A stretch of 64,000 nucleotides of DNA from contig NZ_VOHD01000009.1 in the NCBI RefSeq assembly GCF_007859395.1, positions 1-64,000 of the forward strand, in the 5' to 3' direction. Each line of letters opens with the position of its first letter. Positions within the stretch are counted from its first letter, which is position 1. Shown here piece by piece: positions 19,600 through 27,046 of the stretch. The notes beneath the pieces are model-generated. The model was not told the origin of the DNA. It was given only the letters and a program-made list of their open reading frames with translations, and searched no databases. The DNA is from Planomicrobium sp. CPCC 101110. Lineage in GTDB: Bacteria > Bacillota > Bacilli > Bacillales_A > Planococcaceae. A program made the position numbers and the translations under genes.

Positions 19600-20373
19600 T
19601 TATTCTTTCCACTGCTTCGCTTTGCGGTCAAAGACAATTTTCCGGCTGATATCCTGTTTCGTGTAATCCTGGATGTTCGACCAGAACTCATCCAGAAAGG
19701 AAATCTCTTCGACTGGACGCACATGAAGCTCAATGGTGTTTTTTGTTTTTTCCGGATCCGCCAATGAAATCAGGATTCCTTCCCGGTACTCTTTTCTCAG
19801 GGAGTTCAATATTTCAATCGGCAATTCAGGAATCAAATCTTTCGCTTTGCGTCGCCAGAAGTTCTGACCATTTTCTTCTCTTCTTATTAAGTGGGTAAAA
19901 TAATTCCCGACAAGTTCGTTCAAACGGTCTAAGTGGCGGAAATAGATTTTTGTCGTCTGCTCTTCTTCACTCGACAAATAGATGAACTCATTCTGCAAAG
20001 TGGAATAGAAGGGCGGCCGCACTGTTTCTTTTTTATGTCCGATATATAAGAGTTCCGCTTGTTCTTGTGGCGTCAAAGAATTAAGCTGTTTTTCACTTTT
20101 GAAATCTATCCAGCAAAATTCGCTTTTTTTGTTTGCCCGCGCTTTTCGCAGCTGGGCGAATTCCTCCTGCGAAACAAATTCCATGTATGTGTGCATATTG
20201 AAAGACGCATCCTCATATGGGTGTTTCAGCAGCAATAAGTTTTTCGGCATCTTCATAGCATCCATAAAATGGGCGAAGGTAAGGCCGCTGAAAAGGGCAA
20301 ACCGGTCAGCTTCATTCAAGTAGACATATAAATGCTGTATATAATAATCCGCGCCTAGCGGTCTCTTCACCAT
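19600..20373 (-). CDS. Conserved hypothetical protein, 257 residues
   Basis: I do not recognise the family. It is a soluble, charged protein without a signal peptide or membrane segment, rich in aromatic residues and Glu/Lys, with a predicted helical middle (EEEQTTKIYFRHLDRLNELV). The ATG at 20373 lies eight bases from GGAG; upstream in-frame codons have no ribosome site. It is divergent from the rodA-like gene, between it and ddl, and has its own terminator. Normal codon use and good translation signals support it as a real gene. Confidence 0.7.
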   Translation of the reverse strand: MVKRPLGADYYIQHLYVYLNEADRFALFSGLTFAHFMDAMKMPKNLLLLKHPYEDASFNMHTYMEFVSQEEFAQLRKARANKKSEFCWIDFKSEKQLNSLTPQEQAELLYIGHKKETVRPPFYSTLQNEFIYLSSEEEQTTKIYFRHLDRLNELVGNYFTHLIRREENGQNFWRRKAKDLIPELPIEILNSLRKEYREGILISLADPEKTKNTIELHVRPVEEISFLDEFWSNIQDYTKQDISRKIVFDRKAKQWKE

Positions 20374-20531
20374 AATTTTCACTCCATTCCTATTTATTAT
20401 ACGGCTAATCAATTAAAATATGAAACATCAAAGCACTTCCAGACGTCATTACTTTTGGAGCAGGCAAATTTTAGGGCAATACGTTATAATAAATACCGAA
20501 TCTCAATAATAAAAAGTACAGGTGAACGCAA

Positions 20532-21719
20532 ATGCAAACAAACAAAAGCTTCGCTGACCGCATCGATTGGTCGCTCGCTTTTATATTATTTTTATTTTTT
20601 GTCGTCAGTCTGATCGCGATTTCGTCTGCACAAACAACTGGCCAATATGGTGCGAACTTTGTGCCGAAACAAGCTATTTTTTATATCGTCGCGACATGCA
20701 TGATCGGTGTTCTTATGTATTTTGATCCTGATCAATACAAGAAAGCCGCGTATTATTTATATGGCTTCGGCATCCTTCTGCTGGTTCTCTTAATGCTGGC
20801 GCCAGAAGGGCAAGGGCAGATCGGACAGCCTGTCAACGGTGCGAAAGCCTGGTTCCACACACCGGTCTTCAATCTTCAGCCAGCCGAATTCATGAAAACC
20901 TTCTACATTCTGTCGTTGGCTAAAATGGCGTCTTCCCACCACGAAAAAAATCCGGTGAAGACATTGAAAACCGATTTCTACCTAGTGGGTAAAATTGCCG
21001 TCCTGCTGCTCATCCCGTTGGTTTTCATCATGCAGCAGCCCGATCTCGGAACCGCCTTGGTATTTATCGCGATTACGCTCGCACTGGTCATTGTTTCGGG
21101 AATTTCCTGGAGAATCATTTTGCCAAGTTTTGGCGGCGTTGCAGCAATCGGCGGCCTTCTGCTTTGGATGACGCTGAACATGCAGCAGTTTTTGACGGAC
21201 AAGCTGGGGCTTCAACCTTATGCATTCGCCCGTATCTATACGTGGCTCGACCCTTATTCCTATGCGGACAATGAAGCCTATAATTTGATCGCCGCAATGA
21301 ACGCAATCGGTTCAGGCGAAGTGTTCGGCAAAGGCTACCAAGGCCGACAGGTTTATGTTCCGGAAAACCATACGGATTTTATCTTTACCGTCATCTCGGA
21401 AGATTTCGGTTTTATCGGATCCAGCACCGTCATTATCCTCTTTTTTATGCTTATCTATCATTTGACCAAAATCACGCTGCAATTGAAAGATACGTTCAGC
21501 ACATATGTATGTGCAGGCATTATTGCCATGATCACATTCCATGTGTTCCAGAATATCGGCATGACCATCCAGCTTTTGCCCATTACCGGGATTCCGCTTC
21601 CGCTCATCAGTTACGGAGGAAGTTCATTGATCGGCAACATGCTCGCTCTCGGCATTGTCTTCAGCATGAAATTTCACCATAAAAATTATATGTTCGGCAA
21701 TCATAAAGAAGATGAATAA
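20532..21719 (+). CDS. rodA: FtsW/RodA/SpoVE family SEDS protein
   Basis: A 395-residue membrane protein with about ten transmembrane helices. The SEDS signatures NGAKAWF, QPAEFMK, and PENHTDFIFTVISEDFGFIG are present, as is the C-terminal GIPLPLISYGGSSLIGNMLALG. SEDS proteins polymerise lipid II, working with a class B penicillin-binding protein. The elongation-type role (RodA) is inferred from overall resemblance; an FtsW role cannot be excluded. A TATAAT hexamer lies at 20485-20490 upstream. A strong terminator follows. Confidence 0.88.
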   Translation: MQTNKSFADRIDWSLAFILFLFFVVSLIAISSAQTTGQYGANFVPKQAIFYIVATCMIGVLMYFDPDQYKKAAYYLYGFGILLLVLLMLAPEGQGQIGQPVNGAKAWFHTPVFNLQPAEFMKTFYILSLAKMASSHHEKNPVKTLKTDFYLVGKIAVLLLIPLVFIMQQPDLGTALVFIAITLALVIVSGISWRIILPSFGGVAAIGGLLLWMTLNMQQFLTDKLGLQPYAFARIYTWLDPYSYADNEAYNLIAAMNAIGSGEVFGKGYQGRQVYVPENHTDFIFTVISEDFGFIGSSTVIILFFMLIYHLTKITLQLKDTFSTYVCAGIIAMITFHVFQNIGMTIQLLPITGIPLPLISYGGSSLIGNMLALGIVFSMKFHHKNYMFGNHKEDE

Positions 21720-21750
21720 AAAACTCCGACGTTTAACGTCGGAGTTTTTT
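21717..21750. terminator. Bidirectional terminator between rodA-like gene and small gene
   Basis: Stem ACTCCGAC/GTCGGAGT flanked by A and T runs. It serves the plus-strand SEDS gene and the convergent 44-residue gene. Confidence 0.9.
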
Positions 21751-21754
21751 ATGC

Positions 21755-21889
21755 TTATGACTGCGTTTGTGGAGATTGCGGCAAAGCAAGCGCTCTTAGT
21801 AATTCAACGCGTGATTTTGTGATTTTTACTTGGATTCCCAGTTTCGATAGATTTGAAACGATTTTGCGAACTTCTACGTCTTTCGCCAT
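21755..21889 (-). CDS. Small conserved-looking protein, 44 residues
   Basis: A short frame with a strong ribosome site (AGAGGTGATC before ATG) and an immediate terminator. It encodes MAKDVEVRKIVSNLSKLGIQ followed by a basic VKITKSRVELLRALALP stretch and a polar tail. It looks like a two-helix soluble peptide with basic character. I do not recognise the family. Function unknown; gene-like signals and amphipathic composition make it likely real. Confidence 0.65.
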   Translation of the reverse strand: MAKDVEVRKIVSNLSKLGIQVKITKSRVELLRALALPQSPQTQS

Positions 21890-21968
21890 CCAGATCACCT
21901 CTTTATATTTTTCCATACTTTTATAACGAATCAGAACCTTAACGGTTTCATAAATAAAGGGAAAATAT

Positions 21969-21996
21969 TTGACTTTTTTATGTCTATGTATATAAT
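21969..21996 (+). promoter_or_regulatory. Sigma-A promoter upstream of MFS gene
   Basis: Plus strand: -35 TTGACT (21969-21974), 16-nt spacer, consensus -10 TATAAT (21991-21996). It lies about 200 nt before the MFS start, leaving a leader that contains the 22101-22135 hairpin. Confidence 0.7.
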
Positions 21997-22100
21997 ACCA
22001 TGTTTTTTACGTTTTAAACTTTTCATTTTGATGACAATGTAAATTCTTTTCGAACTATTCGCCTTCTTTGATGGCTTTTAACTACGGAAGATTGTTGCAG

Positions 22101-22135
22101 ACGCCCTATCCCGAAATTCTTTCGGGATAGGGCGT
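22101..22135 (+). repeat. Perfect 16-bp hairpin in the MFS leader
   Basis: ACGCCCTATCCCGAAA and its exact complement are separated by only three bases. No T run follows on either strand, so it is not an ordinary intrinsic terminator. It could be an attenuator, an mRNA stabiliser or a remnant repeat. Confidence 0.7.
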
Positions 22136-22200
22136 TGTTGCTAGCTTGAAACAAGGGTAGAATGGGAGTTGAGTCTTTTTAGAAAGCAGGAATTTTTGCA

Positions 22201-23382
22201 ATGAAGAAAACTATTCTACTATTGATGTCGGTCCAATTTTTTGTTTATTTGGGGTTCGGCATTATCATACCGGTACTGCCGGAGGTTGTTGTCCAGCAGG
22301 GATACGCTGATATCCATGTCGGCGGATTGATTACGATTTATGCGCTTGCGTCCTTTTTCACTGCTCCGTTATGGGGAGCGCTTTCTGATCGAACTGGCCG
22401 CAAGAAATTGATTTTGACCGGCTTGGCGGGGTTTAGCCTGAGCTTTTTCCTTTCTTCCCTGTTTCTCGACCAGCTGGCTCTGCTTTATGCAGCGCGCATT
22501 GTCGGCGGCATCTTTTCAGGAGCTCTTTACACGGCAGTCACCGGCTTTGTAGCGGACATTACGGCTGATGAGGAGCGCAACAAATACATGGGCCTCCTCG
22601 GCATGTCAATCGGCCTTGGATTTATCTTCGGACCGGCAATTGGCGGTTTGCTTGGCAGCATCGCCCTTTCGCTTCCATTTACAGCTTCCTCTATTCTAGT
22701 CCTGCTGCTGATGGTTTATAGTGCGGTGTTTCTGAAGGAACCGGCACGGCGCGGTTCTGCCGCCAAGCGGGCGATTGTTCCTCAGGGCGGTGCGGCACTC
22801 TGGCATTACCGCATCCGTTATTTGTTTTTGTTTTCGTTTATGGCGACTTTTTTACTGGCCGGCCTGGAATCGACATTCCAATTGTTCCAAATTGACCAGA
22901 TCGAAATCACTCCGCTTCAGCTTGGGTATCTGTTTATCGCCAGCGGACTGGTGGATGCCGCCATTCAGGGCGGTGTGGTCCGCCGAATAAAGAATGGACA
23001 GGAACCCAAATGGATCATTGGTGCTCAGCTAGCAACCGCAGCAGGCCTGTTTCTTCTGCCATTTACCGAGAACTTGTTTTTTGCGGGTGCAGCATTGAGC
23101 ATCTTCACTGCAGGGAACGCCCTTGCCCGTACGTCTTTAGTGTCTTTGACTTCCAAAGAGTCCGGCGGAAAATACGGAACGGCCGCCGGCATGACTTACT
23201 CCATGGATAATATGGGACGCATTATCGGCCCCTTGTTCTTTACTTGGCTCCTTACGGTGCAAGCCGGTTCGGTATACTTGTTATCCGGCGCTTTGGCCAT
23301 TGCAGCCATTTTATTGATTGTACTTTATCTAAGCTCCCCTAAAACTCTGCGCGACACAGAAAAAGCAAGTGCCTCCACATGA
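22201..23382 (+). CDS. MFS transporter, drug:H+ antiporter type
   Basis: A 393-residue transporter with about 12 transmembrane helices. Motif A is present (GALSDRTGRKKLIL, about 60-73) and motif C-like GPAIGGLLG (about 145-153) marks drug-efflux antiporters. It resembles Bcr/NorA/TetA-type exporters; the substrate is unknown. Transcription probably starts at the 21969 promoter with a hairpin-bearing leader. The terminator overlaps the stop codon. Confidence 0.85.
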   Translation: MKKTILLLMSVQFFVYLGFGIIIPVLPEVVVQQGYADIHVGGLITIYALASFFTAPLWGALSDRTGRKKLILTGLAGFSLSFFLSSLFLDQLALLYAARIVGGIFSGALYTAVTGFVADITADEERNKYMGLLGMSIGLGFIFGPAIGGLLGSIALSLPFTASSILVLLLMVYSAVFLKEPARRGSAAKRAIVPQGGAALWHYRIRYLFLFSFMATFLLAGLESTFQLFQIDQIEITPLQLGYLFIASGLVDAAIQGGVVRRIKNGQEPKWIIGAQLATAAGLFLLPFTENLFFAGAALSIFTAGNALARTSLVSLTSKESGGKYGTAAGMTYSMDNMGRIIGPLFFTWLLTVQAGSVYLLSGALAIAAILLIVLYLSSPKTLRDTEKASAST

Positions 23383-23396
23383 GGCACTTGCTTTTT
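23360..23396. terminator. Bidirectional terminator between MFS and SDR genes
   Basis: Stem AAAGCAAGTGCCTC/GAGGCACTTGCTTT with A and T runs on the two sides, between convergent genes. Confidence 0.9.
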
Positions 23397-23408
23397 ATAT
23401 GGCTCCGG

Positions 23409-24266
23409 TCAAACCGGCGTTCCGCCATTTATATGAAGAATTTGTCCAGTTACATATGAAGAGTCGTCAGATGCCAGGTAAACATATCCTGGCGCCAATT
23501 CATCCGGCTGCCCCGCGCGGCCGAGCGGCGTCTCAGACCCAAAGTCTTCCACGCCTTCCCCTTCGAATGTCGCCGGGATAAGCGGCGTCCAAATCGGGCC
23601 AGGCGCGACTCCATTCACCCGGATGCCCTCTTTTGCAAGAGACCCGGAAAGTGCGCGCGTAAATGCGACAATCGCTCCTTTTGTCGATGAATAATCAATC
23701 AGCGACGGCTCTCCTTGGAAGGCGGTGATGGAGGTCGAATTAACAATTGAAGCGCCCGGTTTCAAGTGGTCAAGGGCCGCTTTTGTCAGGTAGAACATGC
23801 TGAATATGTTCGTGCGGAATGTCCGTTCAAGCTGGTCCGCCGAAATGTCTTTCAACGATTTCTGAGGATGCTGTTCGGCAGCATTATTCACCAAGACATC
23901 AAGCTTGCCGAATTCATCAATCACCTTTTGGACCACTTCTTGGCAGAAGGCTTCATCGCCAATGTCACCTGGAATCAGCAAACAGCGGCGCCCTTCTTGC
24001 TCGACGAACTTCTTCGTTTCTTCCGCATCTTCGTGCTCATTCAAATAGGAGATTGCGACATCCGCCCCTTCTTTGGCAAAAGCGACCGCAACGGCACGAC
24101 CGATGCCGCTATCCCCTCCTGTTATCAATGCAGTTTTCCCAGGCAAACGCTGTGCTTGCCCGGCTAGGTTTTTGGCAAAATCGGGCCTCGGGGTCATCTC
24201 TGTTTCATGGCCTGGCTGGCTTTCTTGTTCTTGAGCAGGAATGTGTTCCGGTTTATCTTTCTCCAT
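23409..24266 (-). CDS. Short-chain dehydrogenase/reductase, general-stress type
   Basis: A 285-residue SDR with an N-terminal polar extension (about 1-40), as in B. subtilis YdaD/YhxC. The NAD(P) site TGGDSGIGRAVA, NNAA, catalytic Ser (VNSTSITA) and YSSTKGAI (Tyr-x-x-x-Lys) are intact. The substrate is unknown. The ATG at 24266 is nine bases from AAAGG; upstream ATG and TTG codons sit too near the ribosome site. A sequence matching a sigma-B promoter lies about 40 nt upstream, and B. subtilis ydaD is a sigma-B gene. Confidence 0.88.
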   Translation of the reverse strand: MEKDKPEHIPAQEQESQPGHETEMTPRPDFAKNLAGQAQRLPGKTALITGGDSGIGRAVAVAFAKEGADVAISYLNEHEDAEETKKFVEQEGRRCLLIPGDIGDEAFCQEVVQKVIDEFGKLDVLVNNAAEQHPQKSLKDISADQLERTFRTNIFSMFYLTKAALDHLKPGASIVNSTSITAFQGEPSLIDYSSTKGAIVAFTRALSGSLAKEGIRVNGVAPGPIWTPLIPATFEGEGVEDFGSETPLGRAGQPDELAPGYVYLASDDSSYVTGQILHINGGTPV

Positions 24267-24305
24267 CTTCATCACCCTTTCCAAATTTGCGTTGTCTTTG
24301 TCGAT

Positions 24306-24330
24306 TTTCCCGTTATCTTCCAGCCTAAAC
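24306..24330 (-). promoter_or_regulatory. Candidate sigma-B promoter of the SDR gene
   Basis: Minus strand: -35 GTTTAG (24325-24330), 13-nt spacer, -10 GGGAAA (24306-24311). The -10 has two mismatches to GGGTAT and the -35 has one to GTTTAA. Spacing and distance to the start codon fit. Confidence 0.7.
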
Positions 24331-24344
24331 CTGGAGTTTTACGG

Positions 24345-24378
24345 AAAAAACCCCAGCTCGTCTTTATCAAGCTGGGGG
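24345..24378 (-). terminator. Terminator after the 429-residue MFS gene
   Basis: Stem CCCCAGCT/AGCTGGGG and six T on the minus strand, between the MFS stop and the SDR promoter. Confidence 0.88.
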
Positions 24379-24397
24379 TCAAAGGCTGAAAGGAAAC

Positions 24398-25687
24398 TTA
24401 TTGAAGCTTTGGCAGTCCGGGAACTGGACTATCCAGTTCCGGATAAGCCTCTTTCATCACTGTCGGGCGCATCATGTAGAGGGTCAATAGGATAAGGCAT
24501 AAGCTGCTTCCCCAGACAACAAACTGGGCCGGGATCATATCATACAATAATCCGAACAACAAATAGCCGACCGGCATCATCGCCATGCACATCGAATCCA
24601 ATATGCCGAACACGCGGCCCCGATATTGTTCATCCACTTCTTTTTGCATCATTACGCCAATCGGTGTGTTGACAAAAATATTGGAGACGCCAAAACTGAA
24701 CATTAAGATTGCCAGGTATCCGACATTCATTCCATAAGACAGATTCATGATCAACGGCATCGCCACCGCCCCTAACATAACTGACATGATGAGAATTGCT
24801 CTTTTTGAAAAGAGGAGCGGGAACTTCACTTCTTTTCTCAACGCAAAGTAAACCGATGCCAACAGCATGCCAGCTGCAATCGTCCCTTCAATAATGCCGA
24901 AATGCGCTGAACTGATTTCTAATTGCTGGACGGCAATGAACGGCAAGCCGATCATCATGGCAGAAAAAAAGAAATTGATGCCGACGGCTGTTGTCACAAT
25001 GACCATGATCACGCGGTTAGCCTTTAAATATACCGCCCCTTCTTTCATGCTATTGACTATGGACTGCCGTTCAGGTCCCTCATTCTCCTCGGAATTTGTG
25101 AACAGTTTGAAGTTCATCGTCGATTCCAGCAAGACCGCTAGGGCATAAGCTGCCATCTGGATGGCCAAAAACATGTTCATGGAAACGAATCCGAAGAGCA
25201 TGCCGCCAATGACCGGACCGCCCATTGCGGCAATCGACATCGCCGATTGGTTGAAGCCCATCGCTTTTTGAATGCGGTCCGGATCGATCAAGTTGGAAAT
25301 TGAAGAGGTGAACGTCACACTCGTGAACATGGAACCGGCTGAAACAAGTGCAGTTGTTATATAGATGGCAGTCAGCGACAAGCCAGATGCCAAGCTATAG
25401 ACCAGCAAGCCGGCAACCGCCAGGACGCTTGCCGCTTGCGACAAAATGACCAGCTTTTTCTTCGGGTAACTGTCTGCGGCATATCCGGCAAATGGTGCAA
25501 TCAAGCTCCTCGGCAAGATGCTGCAAATCAAGCTGATGGCAAAACTCGCAGCCGATCCGGTAAGCGAGAGCACATACAAACTGATGCCGAATGTATAGAT
25601 ACTGCTACCAAACGTGGAAATAAGCTTGCTGATGGTGAAAGTGTACAGATGAAAAGTCGCTTTTCTTATCTTAGCGGCCTCGGTCAT
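24398..25687 (-). CDS. MFS transporter, multidrug/macrolide-efflux type
   Basis: A 429-residue membrane protein with about 12 helices. It carries FAGYAADSYPKKKLVILSQ (motif A-like, about 65-83) and VDEQYRGRVFGILDS, which are common in MFS_3 (MefA-like) exporters. The ATG at 25687 follows GGGAGGG; the in-frame GTG nine bases upstream is within the ribosome region. It is transcribed divergently from an XRE-TPR regulator, with a palindromic operator next to its promoter. The substrate is probably a toxic small molecule sensed by that regulator (inference). Confidence 0.85.
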   Translation of the reverse strand: MTEAAKIRKATFHLYTFTISKLISTFGSSIYTFGISLYVLSLTGSAASFAISLICSILPRSLIAPFAGYAADSYPKKKLVILSQAASVLAVAGLLVYSLASGLSLTAIYITTALVSAGSMFTSVTFTSSISNLIDPDRIQKAMGFNQSAMSIAAMGGPVIGGMLFGFVSMNMFLAIQMAAYALAVLLESTMNFKLFTNSEENEGPERQSIVNSMKEGAVYLKANRVIMVIVTTAVGINFFFSAMMIGLPFIAVQQLEISSAHFGIIEGTIAAGMLLASVYFALRKEVKFPLLFSKRAILIMSVMLGAVAMPLIMNLSYGMNVGYLAILMFSFGVSNIFVNTPIGVMMQKEVDEQYRGRVFGILDSMCMAMMPVGYLLFGLLYDMIPAQFVVWGSSLCLILLTLYMMRPTVMKEAYPELDSPVPGLPKLQ

Positions 25688-25708
25688 GATTTTCACCCTC
25701 CCTTAAAA

Positions 25709-25725
25709 GTTTAATTTAATTAAAC
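25709..25725. promoter_or_regulatory. Palindromic operator, MFS side
   Basis: GTTTAATTTAATTAAAC, a 17-bp palindrome with one central base. It lies just downstream of the MFS promoter -10. A sister copy at 25763-25779 differs only at the centre. This is the probable binding site of the divergent XRE regulator. Confidence 0.7.
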
Positions 25726-25727
25726 AA

Positions 25728-25756
25728 AATATAACATGTAAAAACTGGCGTTGCAA
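25728..25756 (-). promoter_or_regulatory. Sigma-A promoter of the MFS gene
   Basis: Minus strand: -35 TTGCAA (25751-25756), 17-nt spacer, -10 TATATT (25728-25733), directly upstream of the first operator copy. Confidence 0.7.
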
Positions 25757-25762
25757 ACAAAA

Positions 25763-25779
25763 GTTTAATATAATTAAAC
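25763..25779. promoter_or_regulatory. Palindromic operator, regulator side
   Basis: GTTTAATATAATTAAAC, the second copy of the 17-bp palindrome. It contains TATAAT (25769-25774), a likely -10 of the regulator gene, so binding would repress the regulator itself. Confidence 0.7.
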
Positions 25780-25803
25780 TATATTGGAAAAGCAGGTGAT
25801 GGA

Positions 25804-27021
25804 GTGGCTACTCTAGGCGAACGCATCAAGAAACTTCGAAAAGAAAAAGGCTTGACATTGCAGGCGCTTGCTGGCGAAGGATTAACAAAAGGCATGCTCA
25901 GCTTGATAGAAAACAATAAAGCGAATCCTTCAATGGAAAGTTTGTCATATATAGCGGAACAGCTTGGGGTTAATAGGAATGAGCTGTTAGAAGAAGTTTC
26001 CCCGAACGAAATGCGTGAATTGCTCCATGAAGTTGAGGGGCTTTATAAAGCGGAACAAAAAGATCCAAAAAATAATTTCAAGCCTATTATCGATAAAATA
26101 GAACCTTACGAAAGAAAAATGCCCTACCGCTACGAATCGGCAAGGCTTCTTGAAATATATAGCCATTGCCTTTACTATGCAAAGTCAGACCGATGGCAGC
26201 CGTTTTTGGAACAAGCAGAGGAAATGTATGAAGGGTTGCATATGATAAACAAAACTGCCGACATCCACACGTTCCGTGCAACTATAAAATTCATGGAACA
26301 CGATTACATCCACTCTTTGAGAATGCTTCAGCAATCCCGCCAATCTTTTGAAGAGCGGGAAGCAGTTTTGGATTCGTTGAAAAAATTGGATTTCGATTAT
26401 TTGGAAGCAGTTTTATATTGTGCCGTCGGCGATGCAAACAGCGCGCTCCGCATAATGAAAGAGGCAGTAGATTATGCAAAGGATAACAAGATTTTCTACA
26501 GAATAAATGATCTGTATAGAGTGATGAGTTTCCAGGCAGTTTTAAATGATGACAAAGAAAGCCGGGATTATTATGTGCGGAAGCTCCGCTTGTTTGCAGA
26601 GTTTTCGGATGACGAAGAAATCGGCCTTACCCTTGATTTGCTTGAAGCGCACTATAGAAATTCTTTCACACACGAATACCAGAAAGCTTACGATATTATT
26701 GACAAGTTTTTGGAAAAAGGCTCGACTATCGATGTCTCCCAATTTTACCTGGAGAAGGGCAAAGCTCTATATGGCATGGATAAGTTGGATGAAGCGCTTC
26801 ATTGGCTTCAACTCCATAAACTTTCGAAATATCTCCACCACCCCTACGATTTATCGATGAACTACGAAAAAGACGCATACATGGCGTTGATCTTTGAAAA
26901 ACAAGGCTGTCATGATTTGGCCGTGAAGCATGCGGAAATCGCGAAAGAAAATATTGATCCGATGCCCGATCTGCCATACAAAAAATTCATTTTGGATGTC
27001 CATAGGCAAATTACGCAATAA
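25804..27021 (+). CDS. XRE-family regulator with C-terminal TPR-like repeats
   Basis: A 405-residue protein. An N-terminal helix-turn-helix (LGERIKKLRKEKGLTLQALA ... LSLIENNKANPSMESL, about 4-60) precedes a long helical region of TPR-like repeats, as in RRNPP-type peptide-sensing regulators. Starts with GTG (25804). It is divergent from an MFS exporter, and the two palindromes between them suggest it controls both genes. Its ligand may be a peptide or the exported compound; no propeptide gene is visible next to it. Confidence 0.8.
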   Translation: MATLGERIKKLRKEKGLTLQALAGEGLTKGMLSLIENNKANPSMESLSYIAEQLGVNRNELLEEVSPNEMRELLHEVEGLYKAEQKDPKNNFKPIIDKIEPYERKMPYRYESARLLEIYSHCLYYAKSDRWQPFLEQAEEMYEGLHMINKTADIHTFRATIKFMEHDYIHSLRMLQQSRQSFEEREAVLDSLKKLDFDYLEAVLYCAVGDANSALRIMKEAVDYAKDNKIFYRINDLYRVMSFQAVLNDDKESRDYYVRKLRLFAEFSDDEEIGLTLDLLEAHYRNSFTHEYQKAYDIIDKFLEKGSTIDVSQFYLEKGKALYGMDKLDEALHWLQLHKLSKYLHHPYDLSMNYEKDAYMALIFEKQGCHDLAVKHAEIAKENIDPMPDLPYKKFILDVHRQITQ

Positions 27022-27046
27022 AAAAACCGCCGGTTGGCGGTTTTTT
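27019..27046. terminator. Bidirectional terminator between XRE gene and fusion gene
   Basis: Short stem AACCGCC/GGCGGTT with A and T runs on each side, between convergent genes. Confidence 0.88.
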
